The position numbers and the translations under genes are program-made. 64,000 nucleotides of DNA, from positions 124,001-188,000 of the forward strand of contig CAMRHE010001080.1 of the NCBI GenBank assembly GCA_947044405.1. Direction: 5' to 3'. Shown in pieces: positions 11,100 through 20,928 of the stretch; position 1 is the stretch's first letter, and every line of letters begins with the position of its first letter. Under the pieces are notes generated by a model. That model was not told the DNA's origin. It searched no databases and saw only the letters and a list, made by a program, of their open reading frames with translations. Origin of the DNA: Leptodactylus fallax. Lineage: Eukaryota > Chordata > Amphibia > Anura > Leptodactylidae.

Positions 11100-11960
11100 G
11101 CATTAGCATTGTAATGCATTGCATTAGTGATCAGACCCCCCGGAGTTCAAGACCCCTAAGGGGTCTAATAAATGCTAAAAAAAAAGTTAAAAAAAGTTAA
11201 AAAAATAAAAAATATGAAAAATTCAAATCTCCCTCATTTTCCTAGAACATATATAAAAGTACTTAAATACTGTGAAACACATACACATTAGATATCCCTG
11301 TGTCCAAAAACGCCCGGTCTACAAACTTCTAAAAATATTTTTCCTGTACGGTAAACGCTGTAGCGGGAAAAAAAGATCAAAAGTGCCAAACCGACGTTTT
11401 TTCACTCTTTTGCCTTTGATAAAAATTTTAATAAAAAGTGATCAAAGCAATAGCAATTCCCTGTAATGGTATAACTAAAAAGTATACCTGCCCCGCAAAA
11501 AAAAGCATCCCTGTACTGTACTCGGAAACATAAAAAAGTTACATGTGTCAGAGTATGGTGACTTTTAGAAAAAAAAATTTTTGACGAGTTTTAGATTTTT
11601 GTAAAGGGGTTAAAATGAAAATAAAACCATATAAATTTGGTATCCCCGGGAATCGTACCGAAACATAGAATACAGGGGACATGTCATTTTGGCTGCAGAG
11701 TGAACACCATAAAAATGAAGCCCATAAGAAACTTGCACAAATGCACATTTTCTTCAAATTCACCCCATTCTGAATTTTTTTCCAGCTTCCCAGTACATTG
11801 TACAGAATAATAAATGGTAGCATCATGAAGAAAAATTTGTCCCACAAACATTAAGCCCTCATATGGCTCTGAGAACGGAAAAATATAACAGTTATGGGGT
11901 TTGGAATGGGGGAGTCAAAAATGAAAATTGAAAAATTCCTCTGGCGGGAAGGGATTAAAA
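11100..11960. repeat. Unclassified AT-rich interspersed repeat
   Basis: AT-rich text with homopolymer runs and no credible reading frame. The style (long A/T runs, cccggtctacaaac, ggtatccccgggaatcgta) is that of dispersed anuran repeats, but no superfamily hallmark (terminal repeats, reverse transcriptase, transposase) is visible. Confidence 0.4.
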
Positions 11961-12005
11961 GGGCAACGTGAGGGACGTTGCAAAAATTGTTGACACAATG
12001 ATGTT

Positions 12006-12015
12006 AGATAGATTT

Positions 12016-12053
<38 letters not shown>
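12006..12053. repeat. (TAGA)n microsatellite
   Basis: About ten tetranucleotide units with one interruption near the left end. Confidence 0.9.
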
Positions 12054-12054
<1 letters not shown>

Positions 12055-12182
12055 TTTAATATGCTCACTTTGCATGAGATTGTTGCTTGAAAAAGGCTCC
12101 AAACAGGAGTGGAAACATCACATGCATCTTGGTTAAATAAAGTACCCCACTTTTTTAATTATGTAAAAAATGGCCTTACTCC

Positions 12183-13352
12183 ATGTATAATATATATAAT
12201 AGTTTTAATTTTTTCATCAATAGAGTGACATGTAGTGTATATCCCGCTATGGACCCACTCCAGTTTGCTTATCGGCCGGGCATTGGGGTAGATGATGCCA
12301 TCATCCATCTTCTGCACAGGGCTCTGTCTCACCTGGAGAAACCAGGGAACACAGTGAGAATAATGTTCTTTGACTTCTCCAGTGCTTTTAACACCATACA
12401 GCCCAGGTTATTGAGGGACAAGCTGGGCCTTGCTGGAGTGGACCACCACCTCTCCAACTGGATCCTAGACTACCTCACAAATCGACCTCAATACGTGAGA
12501 GCCCGAGACTGTGTGTCAGGTACAGTGATCTGTAATACGGGGGCACCTCAGGGTACGGTTCTCGCCCCTTTCCTCTTCACACTGTACACTGCAGATTTTA
12601 GGTGCAACTCATCCAGCTGCTACCTACAGAAGTATTCTGACGACTCTGCAATAGTGGGTCTCATCACAGATGATGATGACAGGGAGTACAGAGAACTGAA
12701 CCGGGATTTTGTGGACTGGTGCCACCGGAACCACCTGAAGATTAACGCGGGGAAGACCAAGGAGATGGTGGTGGACTTCCGCAAAGGCAGAAGCCCTCCT
12801 AAACCAGTGGACATCCTGGGGACGGGCATCGAGATTGTGAACACCTATAAGTACCTGGGTTTGCTCCTTAATAATAAGCTGGACTGGGCAGATCATATGG
12901 AGGCCCTGTACAGGAAGGGCCACAGCAGGCTCTACCTGCTTAGGAAGCTGAGAGCCTTTGGAATCCGGGGGGCACTTCTTACAACTTTCTTCAACTCGGT
13001 AGTGGCATCAGCCATCTTCTTTGGAGTGGCCTGCTGGGGGAGCAGTATATCAACCAGGGACAGAAATAAACTTGACAAGCTGATTAGAAGGGCCAGCTCT
13101 GTCCTGGGGAGCCCACTGGACCCAGTGCAGGTGGTGGGTGACAGAAGGATACTGTCCGTGGTGAGCTCCATGCAGAAGAAGAAGTCCCATCCCATGCATG
13201 AGACTGTGATCGCGCTGAGCAGTACTGTCAGTGACCGACTGCTCCACCCTAGGTGTGAGAAGGAGCGCTATCGGAAGTCTTTCCTCCCCACCGCGGTTAG
13301 GCTGTACAACCAACACCGACCTAAGCGGAGATCATTACACACAGAGAACTGA
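12183..13352 (+). CDS. Rex1 reverse transcriptase, C-terminal two thirds
   Basis: The reading frame encodes the RT and C-terminal part of a Rex1/Babar-type LINE protein. Visible blocks, in order: DPLQFAYRPGIGVDDAI (motif 2a region), FFDFSSAFNTI (palm motif A), TGAPQGTVLAPFLFTLYTADF minus its ends (motif B), KYSDDSAIV (catalytic motif C, Y-S-D-D), and TKEMVVDFRK followed by the thumb and C-terminal domain with YKYLGLLLNNKLDWADH. No stop interrupts the frame. The endonuclease half is missing through 5' truncation. The first 15 or so codons before the RVTCSVYP stretch belong to flanking DNA, so the start at 12183 is not a real translation start. The element could not move on its own, but the RT region is well preserved, which implies recent insertion. 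Confidence 0.85.
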   Translation: MYNIYNSFNFFINRVTCSVYPAMDPLQFAYRPGIGVDDAIIHLLHRALSHLEKPGNTVRIMFFDFSSAFNTIQPRLLRDKLGLAGVDHHLSNWILDYLTNRPQYVRARDCVSGTVICNTGAPQGTVLAPFLFTLYTADFRCNSSSCYLQKYSDDSAIVGLITDDDDREYRELNRDFVDWCHRNHLKINAGKTKEMVVDFRKGRSPPKPVDILGTGIEIVNTYKYLGLLLNNKLDWADHMEALYRKGHSRLYLLRKLRAFGIRGALLTTFFNSVVASAIFFGVACWGSSISTRDRNKLDKLIRRASSVLGSPLDPVQVVGDRRILSVVSSMQKKKSHPMHETVIALSSTVSDRLLHPRCEKERYRKSFLPTAVRLYNQHRPKRRSLHTEN

Positions 13353-13536
13353 AAATATCTCTCTGCCTGTTAAATCCCCCCCCCCCCCCCCCTGCTACGC
13401 CCTATCTGTCTGTCTGCTATCAATGTAATGCCTCTTACCTTGGAATATTCCTGTACATGTTGTATTTGTATTTGTATCTTTTTATCTTTGCTGCTGTAAC
13501 ACACTGAATTTCCCCATTGTGGGACTATTAAAGGAC

Positions 13537-13568
<32 letters not shown>

Positions 13569-13570
13569 CT
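12227..13570 (+). mobile_element. Rex1-like non-LTR retrotransposon, 5'-truncated
   Basis: The element starts abruptly inside the reverse transcriptase region and ends in an (att)n tail at 13538-13566, as expected for target-primed insertion. A C-homopolymer lies at 13377-13391. A second copy, truncated at a different point, begins at 63562 and differs from this one at 4 of 439 aligned bases. Confidence 0.85.
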
Positions 13571-14029
13571 AGGCCCATACCTGGGTTTGTCTGGTAAGAA
13601 TTAGTGTAGTAATCTGTAAGCAGAACCCCTGAGTATTAGTGGGGATGCACAACGGATTTTCTTCTGTGTAAACCACACTGAAAAACTGCAATAAATCTCT
13701 CACATCTGAATGTGACCTCAGTTGGCAGATTTAGACTTTCACTTGGTATTGTACAATGCTTTTTTGCGTTCTTTATCAGGATCTCACATGGATGAGACAG
13801 ATATTCATATGTACCCGGCAGTTTCACCAAAAACTACCAGAGTAGAATAAACAATGAACTATTTTCCAAGTTGTTATGTAACCTATTATGTAAAAAACTG
13901 TTCAAGGTTCTGAATGTTTGGTTAAGAAACATGTAGACACATATACAGGTACTATCTGCTTTTTTATCTCGGCAAATTTTGAGAAAACAGAATTTCTCAG
14001 ACATTCTTTTATTATAGTGATATAGTTAC
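13571..14029. other. Non-coding sequence duplicated at 32630-32860
   Basis: The segment at 13736-13960 (tatcaggatctcacatggat, agtttcaccaaaaactac, gttcaaggttctgaatgttt) matches 32630-32840. No gene is visible. It is interpreted as flank of the duplicated methyltransferase locus. Confidence 0.55.
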
Positions 14030-14238
14030 ATAGTTACATAGTAGATGAGGTTGGAAGAAGACATCAGTCCATCAAGTCCAACCTATAACCCTACAGTCCC
14101 CTACAGTGTTGATCGAGAGGAAGGCAAAAAACCCCATGAGGCTTATGCCAATTGCCCCATTTCATGGGAAAAAATTCCTTCCCGACTCCAATGTGGTAAT
14201 CAGTATAAAACCCTGGATTAACTTGTCCTTAACTAAAT

Positions 14239-14610
14239 CTAGAACCCATAACCCGTAATGTTGTTGTGTTCAAGATAGACATCCAGGCCCTCTTTGAACT
14301 TGTCCAATGACTCCACCATCACCACTTCCTGGGGCAGAGAGTTCCATAGCCTCGCTGTTCTTCCTGTAAAGAATCCTCTTCTATGTTGCTGGTGAAACTT
14401 TCTCTCCTCCAGTTGTAGAGGATGTCCCCTTGTCACTGTCACTGGCCCAGGGGTAAAAAGATCATTAGAAAGTTTTTTGTGCTGTCTCTTCATGTATTTG
14501 TACATTGTTATTAGGTCTCCCCGTAGACATCTTTTTTCTAAACTGAATAACCCCAAGTTTGTTAATCTATCGTTGTACTCCAATCCACCCATTCCCCTAA
14601 TAATGGTCAC
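14239..14610 (-). pseudogene. CR1 ORF2 C-terminal domain fragment
   Basis: The 123 codons contain the typical CR1 C-terminal blocks (YNDRLTNLGLFSLEKRCLRG, DLITMYKYMK, FFTGRTARLWNSLPQEVV). The piece is separated from the RT core by a lesion around 14990-15020. Confidence 0.85.
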
Positions 14611-14999
14611 CCTTCTAAGTACTCGCTCTAGTTTGATTATGTCTTTCTTGTATACTGGGGCCCAGAATTGTGCTCAATAGTCTAAGTGTGGCCGTACCAG
14701 TGAATTGTATAGAGGCATAACTATGTTCTTGTCATGATAATCTAGACCTCTATTGATGCATCCCATAATTTATTTGCCTTGGCAACCGCTGCCTGGCACT
14801 GATCACTAAAGGTAAGCTTATTGTCCACCACAATCCCCAAGTCTTTTTCATTGGCAGTCTTACCCAGTAATTTACTATTAAGTATATAATAATACATTTT
14901 ATTTTGTCGACCAAAATGCATAAGCTTACATTTGTCTACATTAAACTTCATTTGCCAAGTCTCGGCCCATGCTTCCAGCTTCCTTATTTCCCCTTATAA

Positions 15000-16181
15000 T
15001 ATTCTACTATCCTCCTGCAAATATGGACACCCTGCTCTGTAACCCCTCTACCAGGTCATTAATAAACATATTAAAAAGGAGAGGACCCAATACTGACCCC
15101 TTTGGCACCCCACTGGTGACTGTGACCCCTCCAATACTGACTCCTGTGGCACCCCACTGGTGACTGTGACCCTTCCAATACTGACCCCTGTGGCACCCCA
15201 CTGGTGACTATGACCCCTCCAATACTGACCCCTGTGGCACACCACTGGTGACTATGACCCCTCCAATACTGACCCCTGTGGCACCCCACTGGTGACTGTG
15301 ACCCCTCCAATACTGACCCCTGTGGCACCCCACTGGTGACTGTGACCCAGTCTGAGTATTTACCATTAAGAAGCACCCTCTGTTTCCTATCAGTGAGCCA
15401 GTTGTGAACCCAAATGCATATGTTTTCCCCCAGTCCCAACATTCTCATTTTGCATACCAATCTTTTATGTGGTACAGTATCAAAAGCCTTTGCAAAGTCC
15501 AGATATACTACATGTACCGCATTACCCATGTCCAGTCTAGAACTGACCTCTTCATAGAAGCTGATCAGATTAGTCTGACAGGACCGATTCCTCATAAACC
15601 CATGCTGATTGGGTGTTATAAGATTATTTATATTGAGGTACTCCAGGATAGCAGCTCTTAGAAAACCCTCAAATATCTTACCCACCACAGAAGTCAAACT
15701 TACTGGCCTATAGTTTCCAGGCTCACTTTTAGACTCCTTTTTGAAAATTGGCACCACATTTGCTATGAACAGACCCAGTCATTACTGAATCCTTAAATAT
15801 TAGATATAAGGGTCTGTCTATCACCGTGCATAATTCCCTCAGAACTCGGGGGTCTATGCCATCTGGTCACGGGGATTTCTCTATTTTAGTGTTTTGAAGG
15901 CGATGCAGCACTTCCTCCTGGGTTAAACAGTTGACATTTAATGGAGGGTTAACATTACCCCTAATCATGTTGCCGGCCATTGGATTTTCTTGTGTAAACA
16001 CCGTAGAGAAGAAGACATTTAATAGTTGTGCTTTTTCCTCATCCTCCTCCACCATTACACCTAGATTATATTTGAGAGGGCCCACATTGTCAGCTTTTAT
16101 TTTATTATTTATGTAATTGAAGAATAATTTTGGATTATTTTTACTTTCCTTGGCAATTATTCTCTCAGCCTTGATCTTCAT
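15000..16181 (-). pseudogene. CR1 reverse transcriptase, with expanded motif B and lost catalytic motif
   Basis: The frame at 16181-15867 is the pre-RT linker and ends at a TGA within KSP-stop-PDGIDPRVL, where CR1 proteins normally have KSPGPDG. The frame 15757-15071 carries the RT finger and palm (MVPIFKKESKSEPGNYRPVS, VVYLDFAKAFDTVPHKRL as motif A) up to motif B ([10 protein letters not shown]), which is repeated because the DNA contains a 44-bp tandem expansion. After the repeats the frame continues FINDLVEGL and VSIFAGG-stop, where FADD is expected, so the catalytic aspartates are gone. The gene is inactive. Confidence 0.85.
15091..15345. repeat. 44-bp minisatellite inside CR1 RT motif B
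   Basis: Five full 44-bp units start at 15121, 15165, 15209, 15253 and 15297 (word tgtgacccctccaatactga), with partial units on both sides. Because 44 is not a multiple of 3, the encoded GVPQGSVL block cycles through all frames. Confidence 0.9.
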
Positions 16182-16199
16182 CTCCTTTATTTGTCTTTT

Positions 16200-17290
16200 A
16201 CGCTATTTTTCTCTGATTTAACACAGCTTGTGTGCTAAAAAAAAAAACAAAAACTGGCGTACAAGCCATAAAAAAAGTAACAATTATTTTGCGCAAGTGA
16301 AAATTTTTGCTAAAAAATGGTATATGGCAGATATAAGCTAGGTTCACACCTGTATTTGGGTTTCCGTTCGAAGGTTCCGCTTGGGGACCCCATGAATGGA
16401 AACCTAATCTGCTTAAAAAAGCGGACACCCACCGAGTTTCCGCCCGAAAAGGGTGGAAAATGCAAAGAGAAAAGCTCTGCTTGCAGGACTTTTCTCTCTG
16501 CATTATTAAAGCAAAAATGGGGAACGGAATCCCTAGGCGGAGACCGGGCGCAAGTGTGAACCTAGCCTTAACCTTTTTAACCTTTTAAAAAAAAAAATAC
16601 CATGCTCACCTGTTCCCGATGCTCCGGTGTCCTCCCAGCGCGGTCCAGTCTGCACTTCTGCTGGTAGCCACATGCAGGACCGGACACCGGAGCATCCGGG
16701 GACAGATGAATATGTTTTTTTGTTTGTTTTGTTTTTCACCTCCCCCGGACTAATTATAAAAAAAATAATTATGCTGCACAATCTCTTTAAAGTGAGGGGC
16801 ATTGGGGGGTATATTAAAGGGGTTGTCTAGGCATCATTTTTTTATGGTCTATCTTCAGGATAGGCCATAAATACCTGATCAGTAGGGGACCGACACCCAG
16901 CCCCCAGACCGATCTGCTGTATGGAGCCACTACTGGCGCCCGTCCTGTACACAATACGGGGCCGGAAGCAGAAAGCTCTGTCCACTCTGTATTAGCCGGG
17001 CATCTTCCCTGCATCTCAGGACATATTGAAGTCAGTGGAAGCTGACCTGTAGTGAAGAGGGCGGGCAACTATACAGCGGATGGAGCTTTCTGCTTCCAGC
17101 TCTGAATTGTGTACAAAATGGGCGCCGGAAGTGGTTCCATACAGCTGATGGGGCCGTGTGTCAGCTGCATGGCATTGTTATTACCTGTAGCCACGCTGTC
17201 CCGGTACAGCTGATCTGCAGGGGTCCTAGGGGTGGGCCCCTAGAAACAATTCCACTGGTGGGCCCTAGACATCCCAGTTCGACACTGTAG
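16200..17290. other. Repeat cluster replacing part of CR1
   Basis: It contains the MITE at 16333-16570, a foldback-like segment at 16580-16800 built around gctccggtgtcctcc and its inverse, and a palindromic MITE remnant at 16810-17170 (ggggttgtctaggcatcat ... ggataggccataaatacctg). There is no gene. Confidence 0.5.
16333..16570. mobile_element. MITE with taaggctaggttcacac ends
   Basis: The left end taagctaggttcacacctgt mirrors the right end gtgtgaacctagcctta. Related insertions: 32549-32640 (left end only), 33740-34035, 49149-49323 and 56088-56406. Confidence 0.8.
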
Positions 17291-17350
17291 AAGTGCCTCG
17301 CCTCTTGTTGGGTCCTGCACTAGTTGAGATAGGTAACTGTCTTTTATTAC

Positions 17351-17838
17351 TTACAATAACCTGTTCCCTTTGTTGGACCTGCAGGTTTCTGCCTCCCAGT
17401 TGATATCTGGGTAGTTGAAATCTCCCATAATAATGACTTTGTTATGCTTTGCGGCCTCATCTATTTGTTTTATTAGTACATTTTCAGCTTCTTCTATTAT
17501 ATTTGAGGATTTATAACAAACCCCAATCAGTATTTTATTATTATTTGTTCCTCCCTTAATTTCCACCCATAAGGACTCCACATATGTCCACACTCCCAGA
17601 TGTCCTCACGTAGGACTGGCTTAAGGCAGGATTTTACGTATAAGCAAACCCCTCCCCCTTTCCTATTGGTACGCTCCTTTCTAAACATACTGTACCCCTG
17701 TATATTTACAGCCCAGTCATAGCTAGAGTCCATCCATGTCTCACTTATTCCCACGTCATATTTCTCTTCCAACATTATCACTTCCAGTTCCTCCATCTTG
17801 TTAGTGAGACTTCTGGCGTTAGTATACATACATTTCAA
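17351..17838 (-). pseudogene. CR1 endonuclease domain, frameshifted
   Basis: Two overlapping frames (17838-17527 and 17593-17351) together show APE-type endonuclease blocks: YTNARSLTNKMEELE, ISETWMDSSYDW, YSMFRKERTNRKGGGVCLYV and VIIMGDFNYPDINWE. The frame changes near 17590-17530. The catalytic SDH block is absent because the downstream part is deleted. Confidence 0.8.
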
Positions 17839-18005
17839 GGATTTATCTTTATCCCTATTCTTCCACTGCCTACTGACTATTCTAACCCCACCCCTGCTCT
17901 ACCCCCAGTTACATTATTTAGCCCTCTTTCTATTTCTACACTGTCTTGCCCTCTACATCTGTTACCCTCTCCCCCATTCCATAGTTTAAACACTCCTCCA
18001 ACCAT

Positions 18006-18209
18006 CTACCCATCTTCTCCCCCAGCACAGCTGCACCCTCCCCCATTGAGGTGCAGCCCATCCCTACCATAGAACCTGTATCTCACAGCAAAGTCGGCCC
18101 AGTTCTCCAGGAACTCAAACTCCTCCTTCCTACACCAGCTCTTGAGCCTCTTGTTTGCCTCCCTAATCTCTCGCTGCCTTTCCTGTGTTTTACGTGGTAC
18201 AGGTAGCAT
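18006..18209 (-). pseudogene. CR1 ORF1 (esterase-like) C-terminal fragment
   Basis: The 67-codon fragment ends with the RDGLHLNGGGC block typical of the SGNH-esterase-like ORF1 of vertebrate CR1 elements. It sits immediately 5' of the endonuclease piece, in the expected order. Confidence 0.6.
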
Positions 18210-18412
18210 TTCTTAAAATACTACCTTGATGGTCCTTGCCGTCAGCTTTCTCCCTAGATCCTTGAAATCGCCTGAAAAGACCCAAGACCCTAAGCATACT
18301 GCACTGGAAAAAAAAACACAGGAAATGCCATAAAAAAATTTTTTAAAAATGGATGAAAAAATGGCAAGAAAAAAACACAATATATGTAGAGCCTTTCATA
18401 TTTTACTATTAA

Positions 18413-18920
18413 ATGGAGTCTATCATTGTCCCCAGCTACTTTAAATGGCTCCCATAGTGCTGTAGATGCTGTTAGCAGAGTAAAAACCATACCTTTCTTA
18501 AGTTTCAGAGTCCCAGGGATGTGTAGAAAAAGCACCTTTATTCTTTATTCAAATGAGGATCTTGGAGCACAGGAGGAGTTTCCTTCTATTACTGAGCACT
18601 GCTGCATCATCACTAAACACACCCCTCCTTCCCCTGGGCAGTGTGAGGATGAACTGACACTGGGAGGATCAATTCACACTGCCCAGGGGGAGGCGCTGAA
18701 TGCAAGATGGACGCATTTAGTGATGATGCAGCAATGCTGAGTGCCTGAAGAAAACTCCCCCTGTGCTTCAAGATCCTCATTTGAATAAAGAATAAAAGTG
18801 CTTTTTCTCTGCATCTCTGGGCTTCTGAAACATAAGAAAGGTATGGTTTTTATTCTTCTACCAAAAACTAAAGCACTATGGGAGCAGTTTAAAGTAGCTG
18901 GGGGCAATGATAGACTCCCT
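18413..18920. mobile_element. TTAA-flanked foldback MITE with visible empty site
   Basis: TTAA at 18409-18412 and 18921-18924 brackets inverted ends (atggagtctatcattg and caatgatagactccct), and the symmetry continues almost to the centre near 18660. The duplicated flank at 33660-33690 reads actattaaataacatg with a single TTAA, that is, the same site without the insertion. No ORF is credible. Confidence 0.9.
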
Positions 18921-18924
18921 TTAA

Positions 18925-19260
18925 ATATCATATAACCTCTGGCCATGACATTTTCACAATATTTTTCACGGTAAGAAAAGATTGTGTAAAAACACTGCAA
19001 AAAATTAAACTGATTCTCTGCTCTGTATGTTTGATCCATGAGGGATTTTTTCACAAATGTATTGACCTCAATGGACGCAAGGGATCCAATAGTCTGATCC
19101 ATGAAAAATAGAGCATGCTTTATTTATTCATAGATCATAAACTGCATATGGCCAAGGAAGTCAGACATCTGAGTTGGCTTGTCAATCAGCTCTCATTTTC
19201 CAAAACAATATTAAAGAGGCTATCCGATTTCTTTAGGATAGGCCATCAATATTAGATCTG
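18925..19260. other. Duplicated non-coding flank
   Basis: 18925-19010 matches 33680-33740 and 19020-19200 matches 48810-48930 (gaggaagtcag, tcatctgagt). From about 19211 the left end of a further MITE is visible (ttaaagaggctatccg), cut by the array element. No gene. Confidence 0.5.
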
Positions 19261-20121
19261 CAGGGGTGACGGCAATAGGTAACAGGCCCTATTTACTTAC
19301 CGATCCCCAGTTCCTGTTCATGGCCACCTCTGCTTCCCCTTCTGCCCTCCAGGGGGCCCAGTGCGTCTCATAGCACGTTGCTGGGGCCCCCTGGGCAAAG
19401 GCACCTGTGAACAGGAGCGGGGATCGGTAAGTATGGACGCAGGCAGGCGGCAAGAGTATTCATTGGGCAAACATAAAAACCACTGCTACTCACCTCACCG
19501 GTGCGACTGTAGACAGTCTTCGGCCTCTGTAGTGATGTCACAGACATCACATGGGTCAGGTGTGTCGCGACTCATACTGACGCCAGCGTAATCCACGTTT
19601 GTGATGTCATTGAAGAGGACTGTAGCAGAGCCCAGGAGAGGTGAGTACCACTGGTTTTTATGTTTCTTTTTTATGTTTCATTATACTCTGGGGTCTGAAA
19701 TTAAAAATAAATTTTTGCAATATTTGCAAGAACACCGTTGGGCCAGGATGGTACATAATACTGTGTGGAGGGGCCACTATGGGACATAATACTGTGTGAA
19801 GGGGCCATATTGGGACATAATGCTCTGTGGAGGGGCCACTTTGAGGCATTATACTGTATGGAGGCTGCTATGGACCATAATACCATGTGCAGGGGCCGCT
19901 GTGGGCCATAATATCGTGTGCAGGGGCCGCTGTGGGCCATAATACCGTGTGCAGAGGCCGCTGTGGGCCATAATACTGTGTGCATGCGCTGCTGTGGGCT
20001 ATTATAGTGTGTGTAAATGAAGCATTATACTGCATGGGGGCCAGGAAAGGGGATGCTATGCCATGGGGGGCCCCAGGCAAAAGTTTGCAGTGGGGCCCAG
20101 TCTTTGATAGTTAAATCCCTG
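19261..20121. mobile_element. Array-bearing CAGGG-type element
   Basis: The left end is caggggtgacggcaatagg. The right end reads, inverted, cagggatttaactatcaaag followed by actgggcccc. Inside are a hairpin (19294-19321 against 19406-19433, word acttaccgatcccc), a gacatcac palindrome and an inverted satellite array at 19740-20010. The homologous intron sequence at 50470 continues as aatttactgctgactgggag exactly where this element stops, which fixes the right end. No transposase. Confidence 0.7.
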
Positions 20122-20208
20122 AATTTACTGCTGACTGGGAGGCGATACTATCTGGGAGGACATGATCTATACCTTTCTAGTATTTCTGTACATTCAGATC
20201 ACTTTTAA
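20122..20208 (+). other. Duplicate of NNMT-like intron 1 sequence
   Basis: aatttactgctgactgggag, catgatctatac and tctagtatt match 50470-50550 in intron 1 of the NNMT-like gene. This is a remnant of a second gene copy. No exon 1 or exon 2 homology was found nearby. Confidence 0.65.
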
Positions 20209-20637
20209 AGGGGTTGTCCAGTTTCAGTAATTAAATGTTATTGTTTTTTATGATGAAAACTTACACAATTTTCCAATATTTCTCTTCTGGCTGTCATCTA
20301 TTGTTTACTTCCAATGGATAAAATCAGTCCATGGTCATGTAATGGACACAAAGCTACACAGCTGGTCTTAAAAGCTTTCATTAATGTGCTGCGACTGTGC
20401 TGAACGAGCTGTGCACCTGTGTGTCCATCACATGACCATGGACTGTATATCACATGACCATTGACTGATTTTATCCACTGGAAGTAAACAATGAAAACCT
20501 GTGAGGAATTGATACAGAAAGTATATTGGAAAATTGTAGAACTTTCCATTATACTGACAAATATTTATTATATTTTATATTCATTATATATTTATTATAC
20601 ATACATTATATTTATTTGCTGAAACTGGACAATCCCT
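20209..20637. mobile_element. TTAA-flanked foldback MITE
   Basis: TTAA at 20205-20208 and 20638-20641. The inverted ends aggggttgtccagtttcag and ctgaaactggacaatccct are clear, with a further internal palindrome around gtccatggtcatgtaatgg. Confidence 0.85.
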
Positions 20638-20913
20638 TTAAAATGTTTGTGACTATTAAGTAGGATTCAGAGGATTATTTTGGGGTATATCTTCTGTTAA
20701 TTGGACTAACTCTATTACAGTATGAAAGCAAATAATAAAATAAACTCTTTATGTAGATTGGCCAATGACTGTCCAAATTCTGGTGCCCTATACTAGGGGG
20801 TACTCATCATAGAAATAGTTAGAACCATTTGTCTCTATGTCCTGGGGCATTATTGGACCATGGTCAGAAAAATGATCTTACAAACAAATACAGATAACTT
20901 TTTTTTTCCATTA

Positions 20914-20928
20914 ATATGTAGTACTATG
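20914..20928. repeat. 15-bp target-site duplication, left copy, of L1-Tx1
   Basis: atatgtagtactatg. The right copy is split by the BEL element into 24829-24837 and 32321-32331. Confidence 0.85.

Larger units (their letters stand above)
14030..18230 (-). mobile_element. CR1 non-LTR retrotransposon, broken
   Basis: A CR1 LINE lies on the minus strand. Its 3' end at 14030-14050 carries the 8-base tail repeat (tagttaca)n as read on the + strand. From 5' to 3' come an ORF1 esterase-like fragment (18209-18006), APE-type endonuclease (17838-17351), the linker and reverse transcriptase (16181-15000) and the C-terminal domain (14610-14239). The stretch 16200-17290 has been replaced by other repeats, and several stops and frameshifts make it dead. 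Confidence 0.85.
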
